DNA from: Halotalea alkalilenta
GTDB taxonomy: Bacteria; Pseudomonadota; Gammaproteobacteria; Pseudomonadales; Halomonadaceae
Length of the DNA stretch: 64,000 nucleotides
NCBI RefSeq assembly: GCF_001648175.1
Contig: NZ_CP015243.1
Location: forward strand, 248,001-312,000
Reading direction: 5' to 3'
Shown here: one piece after another, positions 37,407-46,473 of the stretch
Position numbering within the stretch: position 1 is the stretch's first letter
Layout of the letters: each line of letters begins with the position of its first letter
Position numbers and translations under genes: made by a program
The notes under the pieces: model-generated
Told to the model about the DNA's origin: nothing
The model's input: the letters and a program-made list of their open reading frames with translations, nothing else
The model's database searches: none

Positions 37407-37694
37407 ATGGCTTGGGAGGTGCTCTATCATCCGGATGTGGCTGAAGACCTCGATCGCTTGGGGCCTGCATCAGCCAACCGGATTCTCGATGTCATCGAAG
37501 AGCGCATCAGGGATGGAGAGCCGGACAAGCTGGGTAAACCCCTCCGCGGGCTGCTCGCCGGCTGCCGCCGCATCAGAACCGGCAATACCAGGATCATCTA
37601 TCGGATTAATGGAGAAGCCGTCCAGGTGCTGATCGTCGCGGTTGGAGCGAGGCGAGAAGAGGAGGTATATGCATTAGCCGAGAGGCGTGTATAG
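37407..37694 (+). CDS. RelE/ParE-family toxin
   Basis: A 95-residue RelE/ParE superfamily toxin (YHPDVAEDLDRL at the start, then LRGLLAGCRRIRTGNTRIIYRI and VQVLIVAVGARRE). RelE-like members cleave mRNA in the ribosomal A site; ParE-like ones act on gyrase. The basic residues in RRIRTGNTRIIYRI and the C-terminal RREEEVYALAERRV favour the mRNA interferase type but are not decisive. It is the second gene of the antitoxin-toxin operon. Confidence 0.88.
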   Translation: MAWEVLYHPDVAEDLDRLGPASANRILDVIEERIRDGEPDKLGKPLRGLLAGCRRIRTGNTRIIYRINGEAVQVLIVAVGARREEEVYALAERRV

Positions 37695-37931
37695 GCAACC
37701 GAAGGCGCGTTGGCCCATGGCTCAATATGCCTGGGGTCGTGGCGGGGTCCCGATCGAACGCGACGATGATCAGCTCGCCGCCTGTTTCACAGGTCCAGCG
37801 ACCCTCTTTTTGCTGATGTTCCAGGAGTGATTATAAAACAAGGGGTTACGGGGCTTGGATCAGAAAGAGTGATATCGGGAATTTGTCCGCATAAGGCATA
37901 TAAATCAATCGACTATATGAATTATGCGCTA
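37695..37931 (+). promoter_or_regulatory. Leader of I-F array 2
   Basis: A 237-bp non-coding stretch whose last 100 bp are AT-rich. AATCAATCGACTA at 37903-37915 matches the IHF consensus except for one base and ends 16 bp before the first repeat, the same spacing as in the leader of array 1. The rest of the two leaders is not obviously similar. Confidence 0.7.
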
Positions 37932-39400
37932 GTTCGCTGCCGCATAGGTAGCTCAGAAAACCCCGGGAATTGTATCAACAATTGAAAGTTTGTTCGCTGC
38001 CGCATAGGTAGCTCAGAAAGAGTCGGTGAGTGCGCGCGATGAGTCGAATACGTTCGCTGCCGCATAGGTAGCTCAGAAAGTCATGCTTCAGGCGTGTTTG
38101 CTCGAGCGCATGTTCGCTGCCGCATAGGTAGCTCAGAAATTGGGGTGCCGGGCGCCGAGACGGGCGCTTGCGTTCGCTGCCGCATAGGTAGCTCAGAAAG
38201 AGAGAGCCGGATCGGTGCGATCCGGTATAGAGTTCGCTGCCGCATAGGTAGCTCAGAAAATGCCTCTCGACCAGCACTTTCCATGGCACCTGTTCGCTGC
38301 CGCATAGGTAGCTCAGAAATAATCTCGGCATGATAGACCCCTCAAACGAAGGTTCGCTGCCGCATAGGTAGCTCAGAAAAGGATTCATAGCGCGTGTAGA
38401 GCGGCTCGCCAGTTCGCTGCCGCATAGGTAGCTCAGAAAATGAACTGCATGCGATCGAGACGAGTGGAGACGTTCGCTGCCGCATAGGTAGCTCAGAAAA
38501 GCGGGCAAATGCACTGGCCGCTCGCTGGAAAGTTCGCTGCCGCATAGGTAGCTCAGAAAGGCAGCACCTCAGGTGGCCGAGGCTGGTTTTTTGTTCGCTG
38601 CCGCATAGGTAGCTCAGAAAAGCGCCATCACGAATACCCGCGTGATCGGGTTGTTCGCTGCCGCATAGGTAGCTCAGAAAGAGCCCCACGACTCGGCGAT
38701 GCGTTCGATCCGGTTCGCTGCCGCATAGGTAGCTCAGAAAATGCTCGATGCCCAAGCTACCACCTGGTCGCGGTTCGCTGCCGCATAGGTAGCTCAGAAA
38801 AGACATGTTGATGCGTCGCTCGTACCACGCCGGTTCGCTGCCGCATAGGTAGCTCAGAAATCGACGACGCCCGTTAGCGTCACGCTCTTGCCGTTCGCTG
38901 CCGCATAGGTAGCTCAGAAAGGAGGATTAATCGGCGCTCATTAAAAATGCATGTTCGCTGCCGCATAGGTAGCTCAGAAAATGAACGCGCTTTTCTCGTC
39001 GCCCGCCTTGCGGTTCGCTGCCGCATAGGTAGCTCAGAAAGGAGGATTAATCGGCGCTCATTAAAAATGCATGTTCGCTGCCGCATAGGTAGCTCAGAAA
39101 ATGAACGCGCTTTTCTCGTCGCCCGCCTTGCGGTTCGCTGCCGCATAGGTAGCTCAGAAAAGCATGTTCGCCCTGGACCACGGCCTCAACCGGTTCGCTG
39201 CCGCATAGGTAGCTCAGAAAGAGCGCACCCCGGATCTCGCGCGATTCGTACCGTTCGCTACCGCATAGGTAGCTCAGAAAAGCCGCGGTGTCGCAAAGCG
39301 CACGACGGCGTAGTTCGCTGCCGCATAGGTAGCTCAGAAAGGAGAGGCCGTTTGACACCGTGTCACGCAGACGTTCGCTGCCGTGCGGCAGCTAAAGAGT
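37932..39400 (+). CRISPR. Type I-F CRISPR array 2 (25 repeats, 24 spacers)
   Basis: Repeats read GTTCGCTGCCGCATAGGTAG then CTCAGAAA on the plus strand, leader on the left. They differ from array 1 at two positions (T-to-C in the loop, C-to-T in the stem), leaving a G-U wobble in the Cas6f stem. Spacers are 32 nt, except one of 33 before 38593. The last copy (39373-39400) is degenerate and the 39253 copy has a point change, marking the old end. Segment 38893-39012 is repeated exactly as 39013-39132, duplicating two spacers. Confidence 0.97.
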
Positions 39401-39425
39401 GATTCGGCGCTGGGCCGAATCACTC
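39397..39425. terminator. Hairpin at the trailer end of array 2
   Basis: GAGTGATTCGGC and GCCGAATCACTC form a perfect 12-bp stem with a 5-nt loop. It starts inside the degenerate last repeat and separates the array from the convergent GGDEF gene. It could terminate both transcripts. Confidence 0.65.
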
Positions 39426-39476
39426 GGGTGAGGTTCTTGCGTTCGATCTCGCGGCGTCAGGCTTCGATGCGATTGA

Positions 39477-40499
39477 TCACGCCGAGGCGGGGACTTTGAA
39501 CCAGCCCCAGCCTCCTTTTCGCAGGGTCTTGAGGCGATAGAGCGCTTCGTCGGCGCGTTTGAGCAGGTCGTGCAGGTCGCGTCCGTCCTGGGGGTAGAGG
39601 CTTGCGCCGATGCTGGCGCCAAGCGTGATGGAGCGCGCTGCGAGTGCGAATGGCCGTGAGAGTGCTGTCTCGATGCGCCAGCAGAGCTGCTCTACCTGTT
39701 CGAGGGTACGTAGATGCGGCAGAAGTACCACGAACTCGTCTCCTCCCAGCCGACATACGAGGCCGCTGATCCCCACGCTGTCGCACAGCCGGCGGGCGAC
39801 CTCGGTCAGTACTTCGTCGCCTCCATCGTGCCCGAACCGGTCGTTGATCCCTTTGAAGCCATCGAGATCGATGAGCAGCAGCGCGGCCATTCCTTCAGGG
39901 CCCCCGGAGATGGGCATCGACTTGGACCACCGCTCCTGCAGCACACGCCGGTTCGGCAGGCCGGTCAAGGGGTCCTCGAAAGCGATACGGCGCAGTACGT
40001 CTTCGGCGAGCTTCCTGTCCGAGATATCCTCGAAGGTGGCGATCCCTACGCCGACTTCATGCAGCAGGATGCCGCGGTGCTGAACGGTACGTATGGAGCC
40101 GTCGGCGCAGAGCACCTGCACTTCGAAGGGCTCGACCTCGGCAATTCCCGTCGATTCGACTTCCCAAAGCTCCTTCCATCGAACGCGCGCCTGTCGACGA
40201 TCTTCTTCGAGCACATAGGCCCGATCGATCCAGTCATCCACGGTCGAGAATTCACCATCGGCGTAGCCGAAGGTGTTGGTGAAGAAGCGATTGACGAAAC
40301 GTATCTGTCCCCCGGGCAGGGTGGCCCAGGAAAGCGGGGTTGGCAGGGCGTCGAGGATGATATGCAGGTCCCGGAACGGGAGATTGGCTCCATTGGCTGC
40401 TCGTTCCAGCAATTCTCTCACCACTTCCTCCCGATCGGCGTCCGCCTGCCCGGCCTCTGCCGACAAGCTATTTCTTACAGAATCGTTCCATAAGCGCAA
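39477..40499 (-). CDS. PAS-GGDEF diguanylate cyclase
   Basis: A 340-residue cytoplasmic protein with no membrane segment. Residues 45-155 are a PAS domain (ILDALPTPLSWATLPGGQIRFVNRFF... GILLHEVGVGIATFEDISDRKLAEDVLRR), linked to a GGDEF domain (170-340). The active-site motif RLGGDEFVVLLP is intact and DPLTGLPNRRVL begins the domain, so cyclic-di-GMP synthesis is expected. I see no RxxD inhibitory site five residues before the motif. The signal sensed by the PAS domain is unknown. Confidence 0.9.
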   Translation of the reverse strand: MRLWNDSVRNSLSAEAGQADADREEVVRELLERAANGANLPFRDLHIILDALPTPLSWATLPGGQIRFVNRFFTNTFGYADGEFSTVDDWIDRAYVLEEDRRQARVRWKELWEVESTGIAEVEPFEVQVLCADGSIRTVQHRGILLHEVGVGIATFEDISDRKLAEDVLRRIAFEDPLTGLPNRRVLQERWSKSMPISGGPEGMAALLLIDLDGFKGINDRFGHDGGDEVLTEVARRLCDSVGISGLVCRLGGDEFVVLLPHLRTLEQVEQLCWRIETALSRPFALAARSITLGASIGASLYPQDGRDLHDLLKRADEALYRLKTLRKGGWGWFKVPASA

Positions 40500-40604
40500 A
40501 GTGCCAACCTTGCCGAGCTGAAGTTCGGGCGTCGCTGCCGAGGCATCGAGCCACTCGCCATGAGCATGCGAGTCACCCTGCGTGATTCACGCCGCCTGGC
40601 GGGC

Positions 40605-42239
40605 TCAAAGCGACACACCACGTTTCCATGGGATGAAATCCTGCTGGCCGAGCGACACAGCGCGAGCGAGGTGGCGACCAGAGGCGGTTTCAACACATAG
40701 CATCAGCAAGGCATCGGCAGTCTCATCGATCCCCGCCTCGCCGCCAATGATGCGCCCAGCATCGAAATCGATCACATCGCCCATCCGTTTCACCAACTCA
40801 CTGTTGCTGGCGATCTTCAACACCGGCGCAATGGGATTGCCCATCGGGGTGCCCAATCCAGTGGTGAACAGCACCAGGTTGGCGCCGCTACCCACCAACG
40901 CGGTGGTGCACTCGGCATCGTTGCCGGGCGTGCACAGCAGCGTCAATCCTTTCTTGCGCACCGGCTCAGTGTAGTCGAGTACATCGACCACTGGACTGCC
41001 GCCCCCCTTCTTCGCCGCACCGGCCGATTTCATCGCGTCGGTAATCAGCCCATCACGGATATTGCCCGGCGATGGATTCATCGAGAAATCGGCGCCGACC
41101 TTGGCCGCGTGCGCTTGGTAGGCGGCCATCAGGGCGCTGAAGCGTTCGGCCACCGCGGCGCTTGCGCAGCGTGCGATCAGCTCGTGCTCGACGCCGCAGA
41201 GCTCGGGAAACTCAGCCAGTACCGCACTACCGCCGAGGGCTACCACCCGATCGGAGACCGCCCCAACCAAGGGGTTGGCCGAAAGACCCGAAAAGCCGTC
41301 TGAGCCGCCGCACTCGACACCGATGGTCAGCTCGGAGAGCGGCGCTGGTGCGCGCTCGACTCGATTAGCTTCGGCGAGACCCGCGAAGATCGACGCCAGC
41401 GCTTGCGTGATCAGCGTGCGCTCATCGCCGATACGCTGCTGCTCGAAGAACTGCACGGGCCTGCTCCCATTGGGGTCACGCTGCGCCATCGCCGCCTTGA
41501 GCAGCTCGATCTGGGCATTCTGGCAACCAAGGCTCAGTACAGTGGCACCCGCGACATTCGGGTGGCAGATGTAGCCCGCCAGCAGTCCGCAAAGCGCCTC
41601 GGCGTCCTCTCGGGTACCACCGCAGCCGAGCGTGTGGGTCAGAAAACGTACGCCGTCGACATTGGGAAACAGCGGCGCCGTCGGAGCGCTCGGAACCGGT
41701 GCGGCCTGTTCGCCATACAGCATCTCTCGCGCCATACGCTTGTAGTCGCGATAGGGATCGTCGTCGAGCACTTCAGCGACGCACTGGCGCAATACCTCTA
41801 TGTTGCGATTTTCGCAGAAGACCAAGGGCACCACGATCCAGAAATTGGCGGTACCGACCCGACCATCGGCGCGATGGTAGCCATCGAAAGTGAGCCCCTC
41901 GAAGCGCGATACGTCTGGCCCCTGCCAGCTACTCGCCCCTGATTCAGCGCCGGCACCGAGCGTGGCATGCTCGACATTGTCGACCCGGATCGCCTCGCCA
42001 GCCGCGATCGCTCGTGTCGCCCGACCGACCGTGACGCCGTACATCACCACCTGCTCGCCGACCGCCAACGGCACCAAGGCGAACTTATGCTTGCGAGCGA
42101 TCGGCTCTACCAATCTCACCCCGCCTTCGTCGACTTCATAGCCTTCAGGCAGATCGCGCAGCGCGACCCGCACATTGTCGTCGGGATGAATGCGCAGGGT
42201 CACCTGCTGTGGACGATCCGTGATGATAGTGCGTGTCAT
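40605..42239 (-). CDS. UxaA/GarD-family sugar-acid dehydratase (altronate dehydratase-like)
   Basis: A 544-residue two-domain lyase. Residues 1-95 form the SAF domain (QVTLRIHPDDNVRVALRDLP... GEAIRVDNVEHATLG). The remainder is the UxaA catalytic domain with HTLGCGGTREDAEALCGLLAGY and FTTGLGTPMGNPIAPVLKIASN. The family dehydrates altronate, galactarate or related aldonates to 2-keto-3-deoxy acids. The ATG at 42239 begins the SAF domain; the open frame upstream is not part of it. It is divergent from a Zn-dehydrogenase and TRAP transporter, with a GntR-type operator between them. Confidence 0.88.
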   Translation of the reverse strand: MTRTIITDRPQQVTLRIHPDDNVRVALRDLPEGYEVDEGGVRLVEPIARKHKFALVPLAVGEQVVMYGVTVGRATRAIAAGEAIRVDNVEHATLGAGAESGASSWQGPDVSRFEGLTFDGYHRADGRVGTANFWIVVPLVFCENRNIEVLRQCVAEVLDDDPYRDYKRMAREMLYGEQAAPVPSAPTAPLFPNVDGVRFLTHTLGCGGTREDAEALCGLLAGYICHPNVAGATVLSLGCQNAQIELLKAAMAQRDPNGSRPVQFFEQQRIGDERTLITQALASIFAGLAEANRVERAPAPLSELTIGVECGGSDGFSGLSANPLVGAVSDRVVALGGSAVLAEFPELCGVEHELIARCASAAVAERFSALMAAYQAHAAKVGADFSMNPSPGNIRDGLITDAMKSAGAAKKGGGSPVVDVLDYTEPVRKKGLTLLCTPGNDAECTTALVGSGANLVLFTTGLGTPMGNPIAPVLKIASNSELVKRMGDVIDFDAGRIIGGEAGIDETADALLMLCVETASGRHLARAVSLGQQDFIPWKRGVSL

Positions 42240-42267
42240 GGCGTCAGGTCTCTCGTCGCTCGATACT

Positions 42268-42284
42268 TTGGTCCAACCAATATC
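42268..42284. promoter_or_regulatory. GntR (FadR-subfamily) operator copy 1
   Basis: TTGGTCCAACCAATATC is almost identical to the site at 46416-46432 just upstream of the gntR gene (one mismatch in 17). It lies 29 bp upstream of the dehydratase start. The nearby palindrome AATTGGACAGTCCAAATT (42350-42367) is a related element facing the dehydrogenase. Confidence 0.7.
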
Positions 42285-42420
42285 GAAATAAAATACGAGA
42301 TATCGGCCTTCAACAACCCTTCGTAGACCAATGTCCAGTTTCAACCATTAATTGGACAGTCCAAATTCCGATGCTCGAACACCATCGACGCTTGAGATGG
42401 CAACTCTTGGAGTATCGACC

Positions 42421-43455
42421 GTGACAGGGCAAACACGCATCCTCAGCTGCATCGCCCCCGGCGAACTCCGGCTCTCCACCACCTCGCTGGGCGTCTGCGG
42501 CCCCAACGAAGTGCTGGTCAAGGTGCTGCGGGTAGGCATCTGCGGCACCGACATCCACGCCTTCGCCGGCCAGCAGCCCTACTTCACTTATCCCCGGGTG
42601 CTGGGCCACGAGCTCTCGGTTGAAGTGGTCGCCGCGGGTAGTCCACGGGATCTCGACATGCTTGGTCGCAAGGGCTACGTGATTCCCTATCTGCACGACC
42701 CGGATTCGCCGGCGAGCCGGCGTGGCAAGACCAACTGCTGTGAACGATTGGAGGTGATCGGTGTGCATCGCGATGGGGGCATGAGCGATTTCCTGGTACT
42801 GCCCGCTCGTCACGTGGTGCCCAGCGATCTTCTCGACGCCGAGCAGCTGGCGCTGGTCGAGTGCCTCGCCATCGGCGCCCATGGAGTGCGGCGCAGCGAA
42901 CTGCGCGCAGGAGAAACAGCGGTGGTGGTCGGCGCCGGTCCGATCGGAATGGGCGTGATCCAGATCGCGCGTGCCCGAGGGGCCCGGGTCATCGTGATCG
43001 ACCCCAATTCCCAGCGCTTGGCGTTCTGCCGCGAAAAGCTCGGGGTGACCGAGGCCGTCGATCCGCGCGAGCACTCGGTGGAAGAGGCCGTGGCCGCACT
43101 CACCGATGGTGGACTCGCCGACGTGGTGTTCGACGCCACCGGCAATCCCGATGCCATCGCTCGGGGGTTCGCGCTGGTTGGCCACGGCGGCCGCTATGTG
43201 CTGGTCAGCCTGGTCAAGGCCGACATCACCTTCCACGACCCGGAGTTCCATCGACGCGAGATCACCCTGCTCGCCAGCCGGAATGCCACTCGCGAGGACT
43301 TCGATACCGTGACCCGGTTGATGGAGGCAGGAGCGCTCGCCGAACGGGAAATGATCACCCACCGTGCCGAGCTCGAACAGATGCCGGCGGTCATGGCGCA
43401 CTGGTGCGCTCCCGCAACGGGAGTGATCAAGGGCCTGGTCCACGTCAATGACTGA
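42421..43455 (+). CDS. Zn-dependent alcohol dehydrogenase, sugar-acid (gulonate/galactonate) type
   Basis: A 344-residue MDR-superfamily oxidoreductase. The catalytic zinc site is GICGTDIHA plus GHELSVEV; the Rossmann motif is VVGAGPIGMGVIQIARARGA. It resembles YjjN/L-gulonate 5-dehydrogenase proteins (ICGTDIHAFAGQQPYF... VIGVHRDGGMSDF). The four-Cys structural zinc lobe is largely lost. I chose the GTG at 42421, which has GGAG 8 bp upstream; ATGs at 42397 and 42352 are alternatives without good sites. It leads into the TRAP operon and probably oxidises the imported sugar acid. Confidence 0.83.
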   Translation: MTGQTRILSCIAPGELRLSTTSLGVCGPNEVLVKVLRVGICGTDIHAFAGQQPYFTYPRVLGHELSVEVVAAGSPRDLDMLGRKGYVIPYLHDPDSPASRRGKTNCCERLEVIGVHRDGGMSDFLVLPARHVVPSDLLDAEQLALVECLAIGAHGVRRSELRAGETAVVVGAGPIGMGVIQIARARGARVIVIDPNSQRLAFCREKLGVTEAVDPREHSVEEAVAALTDGGLADVVFDATGNPDAIARGFALVGHGGRYVLVSLVKADITFHDPEFHRREITLLASRNATREDFDTVTRLMEAGALAEREMITHRAELEQMPAVMAHWCAPATGVIKGLVHVND

Positions 43456-43492
43456 CGCCGGGATTTTCCCGATCTTCCAAAGGGATACGACC

Positions 43493-44512
43493 ATGAGACC
43501 ACTTCGCCCTGCCATGGCTTTAGTCATCGCGGCCCTCACCATCGGCGCCTTCGCTCCCGGCGTCGCCGCCGAGACGGTAATACGCGTTTCCTACGGCAAC
43601 CAGCCGGGAGAGCCGATCGATCTCGCCGTTCGCCAATGGGCAACCTGGGTCGAAGAGGAGAGCGGTGGAGACTTGGTGCTGCGCCCCTTCCCTGCCAGCC
43701 AGCTCGGCAACGAAACCGAGATCACCGAACAGGCTCGCTTCGGCTCCGCCGTGATCGGGATCAGCGCCTACAGCAACTTCTTCGACGTCGCGCCGGATCT
43801 CAGCGTCATCGACGCGCCCTACATCGCCGACAGCTTCGAAGCCAAGGCCCGGATCTTCGATTCCGACTGGTTTCAGGCCCAGTCCGCGGCGTTGGTCGAG
43901 CAGGGCTATCGCATCGTGGTGCCGTGGGTCGCCTACGGCGAGCGCCAGTTGCTCTCGAACCGTGAGGTACGCACGCCAGAGGATCTGCGCGGTGTGCGGA
44001 TCCGGGTACAGAACTCGCCGATGTACGTAGCCGCGCTGCGCTCCATGAACGCGGTGCCGACCCCCATGTCGCTCGGCGACGTCTACCCGGCGCTGGCCCA
44101 GGGCATGATCGATGGGGTCGAGAACCCGATCCCGGTCCTGCATGGCGGGCGCTTCGAAGAAGTGGTGAAACGGCTGAGCCTGACCCGCCACATGCAGACC
44201 ACCGCCCCCTTCGTCACTGGCGAGGAGTTCTGGCAGCGGCTCACCCCGGAGCAGCGCCGGATCCTCAGCGAGACCGGCGCACGAATGGCCGAGTACGCCA
44301 ACCGACTGATCGAGGAGCGCAGCGAGGCGGACCTGGAGCGGATGCGCGACGCGGGCGTCGAGGTCATCGAAGTCGATCTCGCGCCATTTCGCAGTCGCGC
44401 ACGCGAGATGATCCCGAGCGCATTCCCGCAGTGGTCCGATCCTGGGCTCTTCGATCGCATGCTCGAGATCACCGCCAATGACCCACCCCGCCCCGAGGAG
44501 GATCCTTTATGA
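43493..44512 (+). CDS. TRAP transporter solute-binding protein, DctP family
   Basis: A 339-residue periplasmic binding protein with an N-terminal signal peptide cleaved near residue 26 (TIGAFAPGVAA|ETVIR). The conserved family Arg for a carboxylate lies in RGVRIRVQNSPMYVAALRSM, and GMIDGVENPIPV is typical. It captures an acidic sugar or organic acid for the DctQM permease. The ATG at 43493, after an AAAGGGAT site, gives a proper signal peptide. It overlaps dctQ by 4 bp. Confidence 0.92.
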   Translation: MRPLRPAMALVIAALTIGAFAPGVAAETVIRVSYGNQPGEPIDLAVRQWATWVEEESGGDLVLRPFPASQLGNETEITEQARFGSAVIGISAYSNFFDVAPDLSVIDAPYIADSFEAKARIFDSDWFQAQSAALVEQGYRIVVPWVAYGERQLLSNREVRTPEDLRGVRIRVQNSPMYVAALRSMNAVPTPMSLGDVYPALAQGMIDGVENPIPVLHGGRFEEVVKRLSLTRHMQTTAPFVTGEEFWQRLTPEQRRILSETGARMAEYANRLIEERSEADLERMRDAGVEVIEVDLAPFRSRAREMIPSAFPQWSDPGLFDRMLEITANDPPRPEEDPL

Positions 44513-45087
44513 GTACCGATGGCGCCGTTCTTTCCCCGCGCACCGGTTGGCTGGACGCACTCCTGCGCGTCGACGAGCTGCTCGCCAGCGTGGCGCTATT
44601 CGCCCTCTTCCTGGTCGCGATCTGCAACGTCTTCATGCGCTATTTCATGTCGATGCCGCTGGCCTGGGCCGAGGAAGTGCTGCAACTGCTGATGCTGTGG
44701 ACGACGATGCTCGGCGCCAGCGCGCTGGTACGGCGCAACGAACATGTGATGATTTCGATCGTAAGCGACCGGCTACCCCCAAGGCTGGCGAAATGGAACA
44801 CCCGAATCTTCAACGTCGGTGTGACGCTGGTATGCGCGGCGGTCATGCTGGTGTGGGGACTCAAGCTGCTGCCCTTCGCCGCGATGCGCAGCACACCGAT
44901 GTTGAACATCCCCTTCTACTGGGTGCACCTGGCGATCCCGATCGCCGGCGCACTGATGCTGATCCACTCGTTGCGCAACCTGATCTCGCCCCCGGCGGTC
45001 GACCCCCTCGCCGCGGTCGCGCCTGGACTGATTCCCGATCTCCCGCCCCGCGTTCATGCGGGACCCGACATTGATCCGAGGAGCTGA
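44509..45087 (+). CDS. TRAP transporter small permease, DctQ family
   Basis: A 192-residue inner-membrane protein with four helices, the small subunit of the TRAP permease. The family motif VFMRYFMSMPLAWAEEVLQLLMLW is at residues 44-67. It is coupled to the binding-protein gene by an ATGA overlap and lies directly before dctM. Confidence 0.9.
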   Translation: MSTDGAVLSPRTGWLDALLRVDELLASVALFALFLVAICNVFMRYFMSMPLAWAEEVLQLLMLWTTMLGASALVRRNEHVMISIVSDRLPPRLAKWNTRIFNVGVTLVCAAVMLVWGLKLLPFAAMRSTPMLNIPFYWVHLAIPIAGALMLIHSLRNLISPPAVDPLAAVAPGLIPDLPPRVHAGPDIDPRS

Positions 45088-45091
45088 GACG

Positions 45092-46375
45092 ATGGCCGTT
45101 GCGAGCGCACTGATCGGAATGCTGGTGCTGTTCTTCATGGGTACCCCGGTGGCCTTCGCGCTGCTGATGTCGACGCTGCTCTACTTCGTGGTCGAAGGCA
45201 GCGAACCCATGGTCTTGCTGGTACAGCGCATGACCGGCGGTCTCAGCGCCGTCTCGCTGCTCGCCGTCCCCTTCTTCATCATGGCTGGGGTGTTCATGAA
45301 TCGATCGGGGATCGCCACCCGGCTGCTGAATCTCGCCGGGCTGCTGACCCGACGCATGCATGGCGGGCTGGCCCAGGCCAACGTCATGCTCAGCGTACTG
45401 ATGGGGGGGCTTTCGGGTTCGAACATCGCAGACTCAGCGATGAGCGCCAAGCTGCTGGTGCCGCGGATGACCGAGCAGCGCTACCCGGTCGGCTTCTCCT
45501 CGGCGGTGACCGCCGCCTCGTCACTGATCACCTCGACGATTCCCCCGGCGATCGCGATGATCGTCTACGGCTACGTGAACAACGTCTCGATCGGGCGGCT
45601 GTTCATGGCCGGCGTGATTCCCGGCGTGATCATGGCGATGCTGCTGATGGTGGCGGTCAACCTGATCGCCCGCCGGCGTGGCTTCCAGCTGCCACAGCGT
45701 GAACCAGTACCGAAGGGCCAGTGGCTGAGCATCACCCGCGCCGGCCTGCTGGCGCTGGTGCTGCCCGTGCTGGTGATCGGCGGCATCCGCTTCGGCCTGT
45801 TCACGCCGACCGAAGCCGGTGCCATGGCAGTGCTCTATTCGCTGTTCGTCGGCGTGTTCGTGTATCGGGAACTAAGGCCAACGACGATCGCCCAAGCCAC
45901 CCGCGAGTCGATGCTGGCATCGGTCAACGTGCTGTTCATCATCTGCGTGGCCTCAGCGTTCGCCCGCTTTCTGACCTGGGAAGGCATTCCGCAGCAGATG
46001 ACCGAGCTGCTCTCGGAGCACGTCAGCGGGCCGATCGCCTTCCTGCTGCTGGCCAACCTGCTGCTGCTCGCCATCGGCATGTTTCTCGAAGGCAATGCGA
46101 TCCTGATCGTGCTCTCGCCGCTGCTGGCCCCCGTCGCCGCCGAGTTCGGCATCGACCCAGTGCACTTCGGCATCATCTTCATCATCAATGCCTCGATCGG
46201 CACCATTACGCCGCCGATGGGCACGGTGATGTTCACTACTTGCAGCATCACCGGTGCCGGCATCGGCACCTTCATTCGCGAGGTGCTGCCGTTCTGGGGT
46301 GTGATGCTGGTGGTACTGCTGCTGGTGACGTTCTTTCCAGCCCTGGCGCTGACGCTGCCCAACCTGATGTTCTGA
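45092..46375 (+). CDS. TRAP transporter large permease, DctM family
   Basis: A 427-residue membrane protein with 11-12 helices, the Na+-coupled transport subunit. Family motifs include VPFFIMAGVFMNRSGIATRLL, GGLSGSNIADSAM and TPPMGTVMFTTCSI. The ATG at 45092 has GAGGAG upstream and gives the standard length. It is the last gene of dctPQM, followed by the gntR operator region. Confidence 0.92.
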   Translation: MAVASALIGMLVLFFMGTPVAFALLMSTLLYFVVEGSEPMVLLVQRMTGGLSAVSLLAVPFFIMAGVFMNRSGIATRLLNLAGLLTRRMHGGLAQANVMLSVLMGGLSGSNIADSAMSAKLLVPRMTEQRYPVGFSSAVTAASSLITSTIPPAIAMIVYGYVNNVSIGRLFMAGVIPGVIMAMLLMVAVNLIARRRGFQLPQREPVPKGQWLSITRAGLLALVLPVLVIGGIRFGLFTPTEAGAMAVLYSLFVGVFVYRELRPTTIAQATRESMLASVNVLFIICVASAFARFLTWEGIPQQMTELLSEHVSGPIAFLLLANLLLLAIGMFLEGNAILIVLSPLLAPVAAEFGIDPVHFGIIFIINASIGTITPPMGTVMFTTCSITGAGIGTFIREVLPFWGVMLVVLLLVTFFPALALTLPNLMF

Positions 46376-46381
46376 CCATCC

Positions 46382-46432
46382 GGATTGGTCCATGGTGAGC
46401 AAATGGCGAGGCGAATTGGTCCATCCAATATC
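46382..46432. promoter_or_regulatory. GntR (FadR-subfamily) operator copy 2
   Basis: GGATTGGTCCATGG (46382-46395) and TTGGTCCATCCAATATC (46416-46432) lie between dctM and gntR. The second matches the site at 42268-42284 at 16 of 17 positions. This suggests autoregulation and joint control of the divergent dehydratase and dehydrogenase-TRAP genes by the adjacent GntR protein. Confidence 0.7.
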
Positions 46433-46473
46433 AATTGCTATCATCGAGCCCTCCCCATCTCGCGAGAGCCGCC

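Noticed and set aside
37975..39358. Open frames through array 2 (FLSYLCGSE, SELPMRQRT)
   Set aside because: Same artefact of the CRISPR repeat phase.
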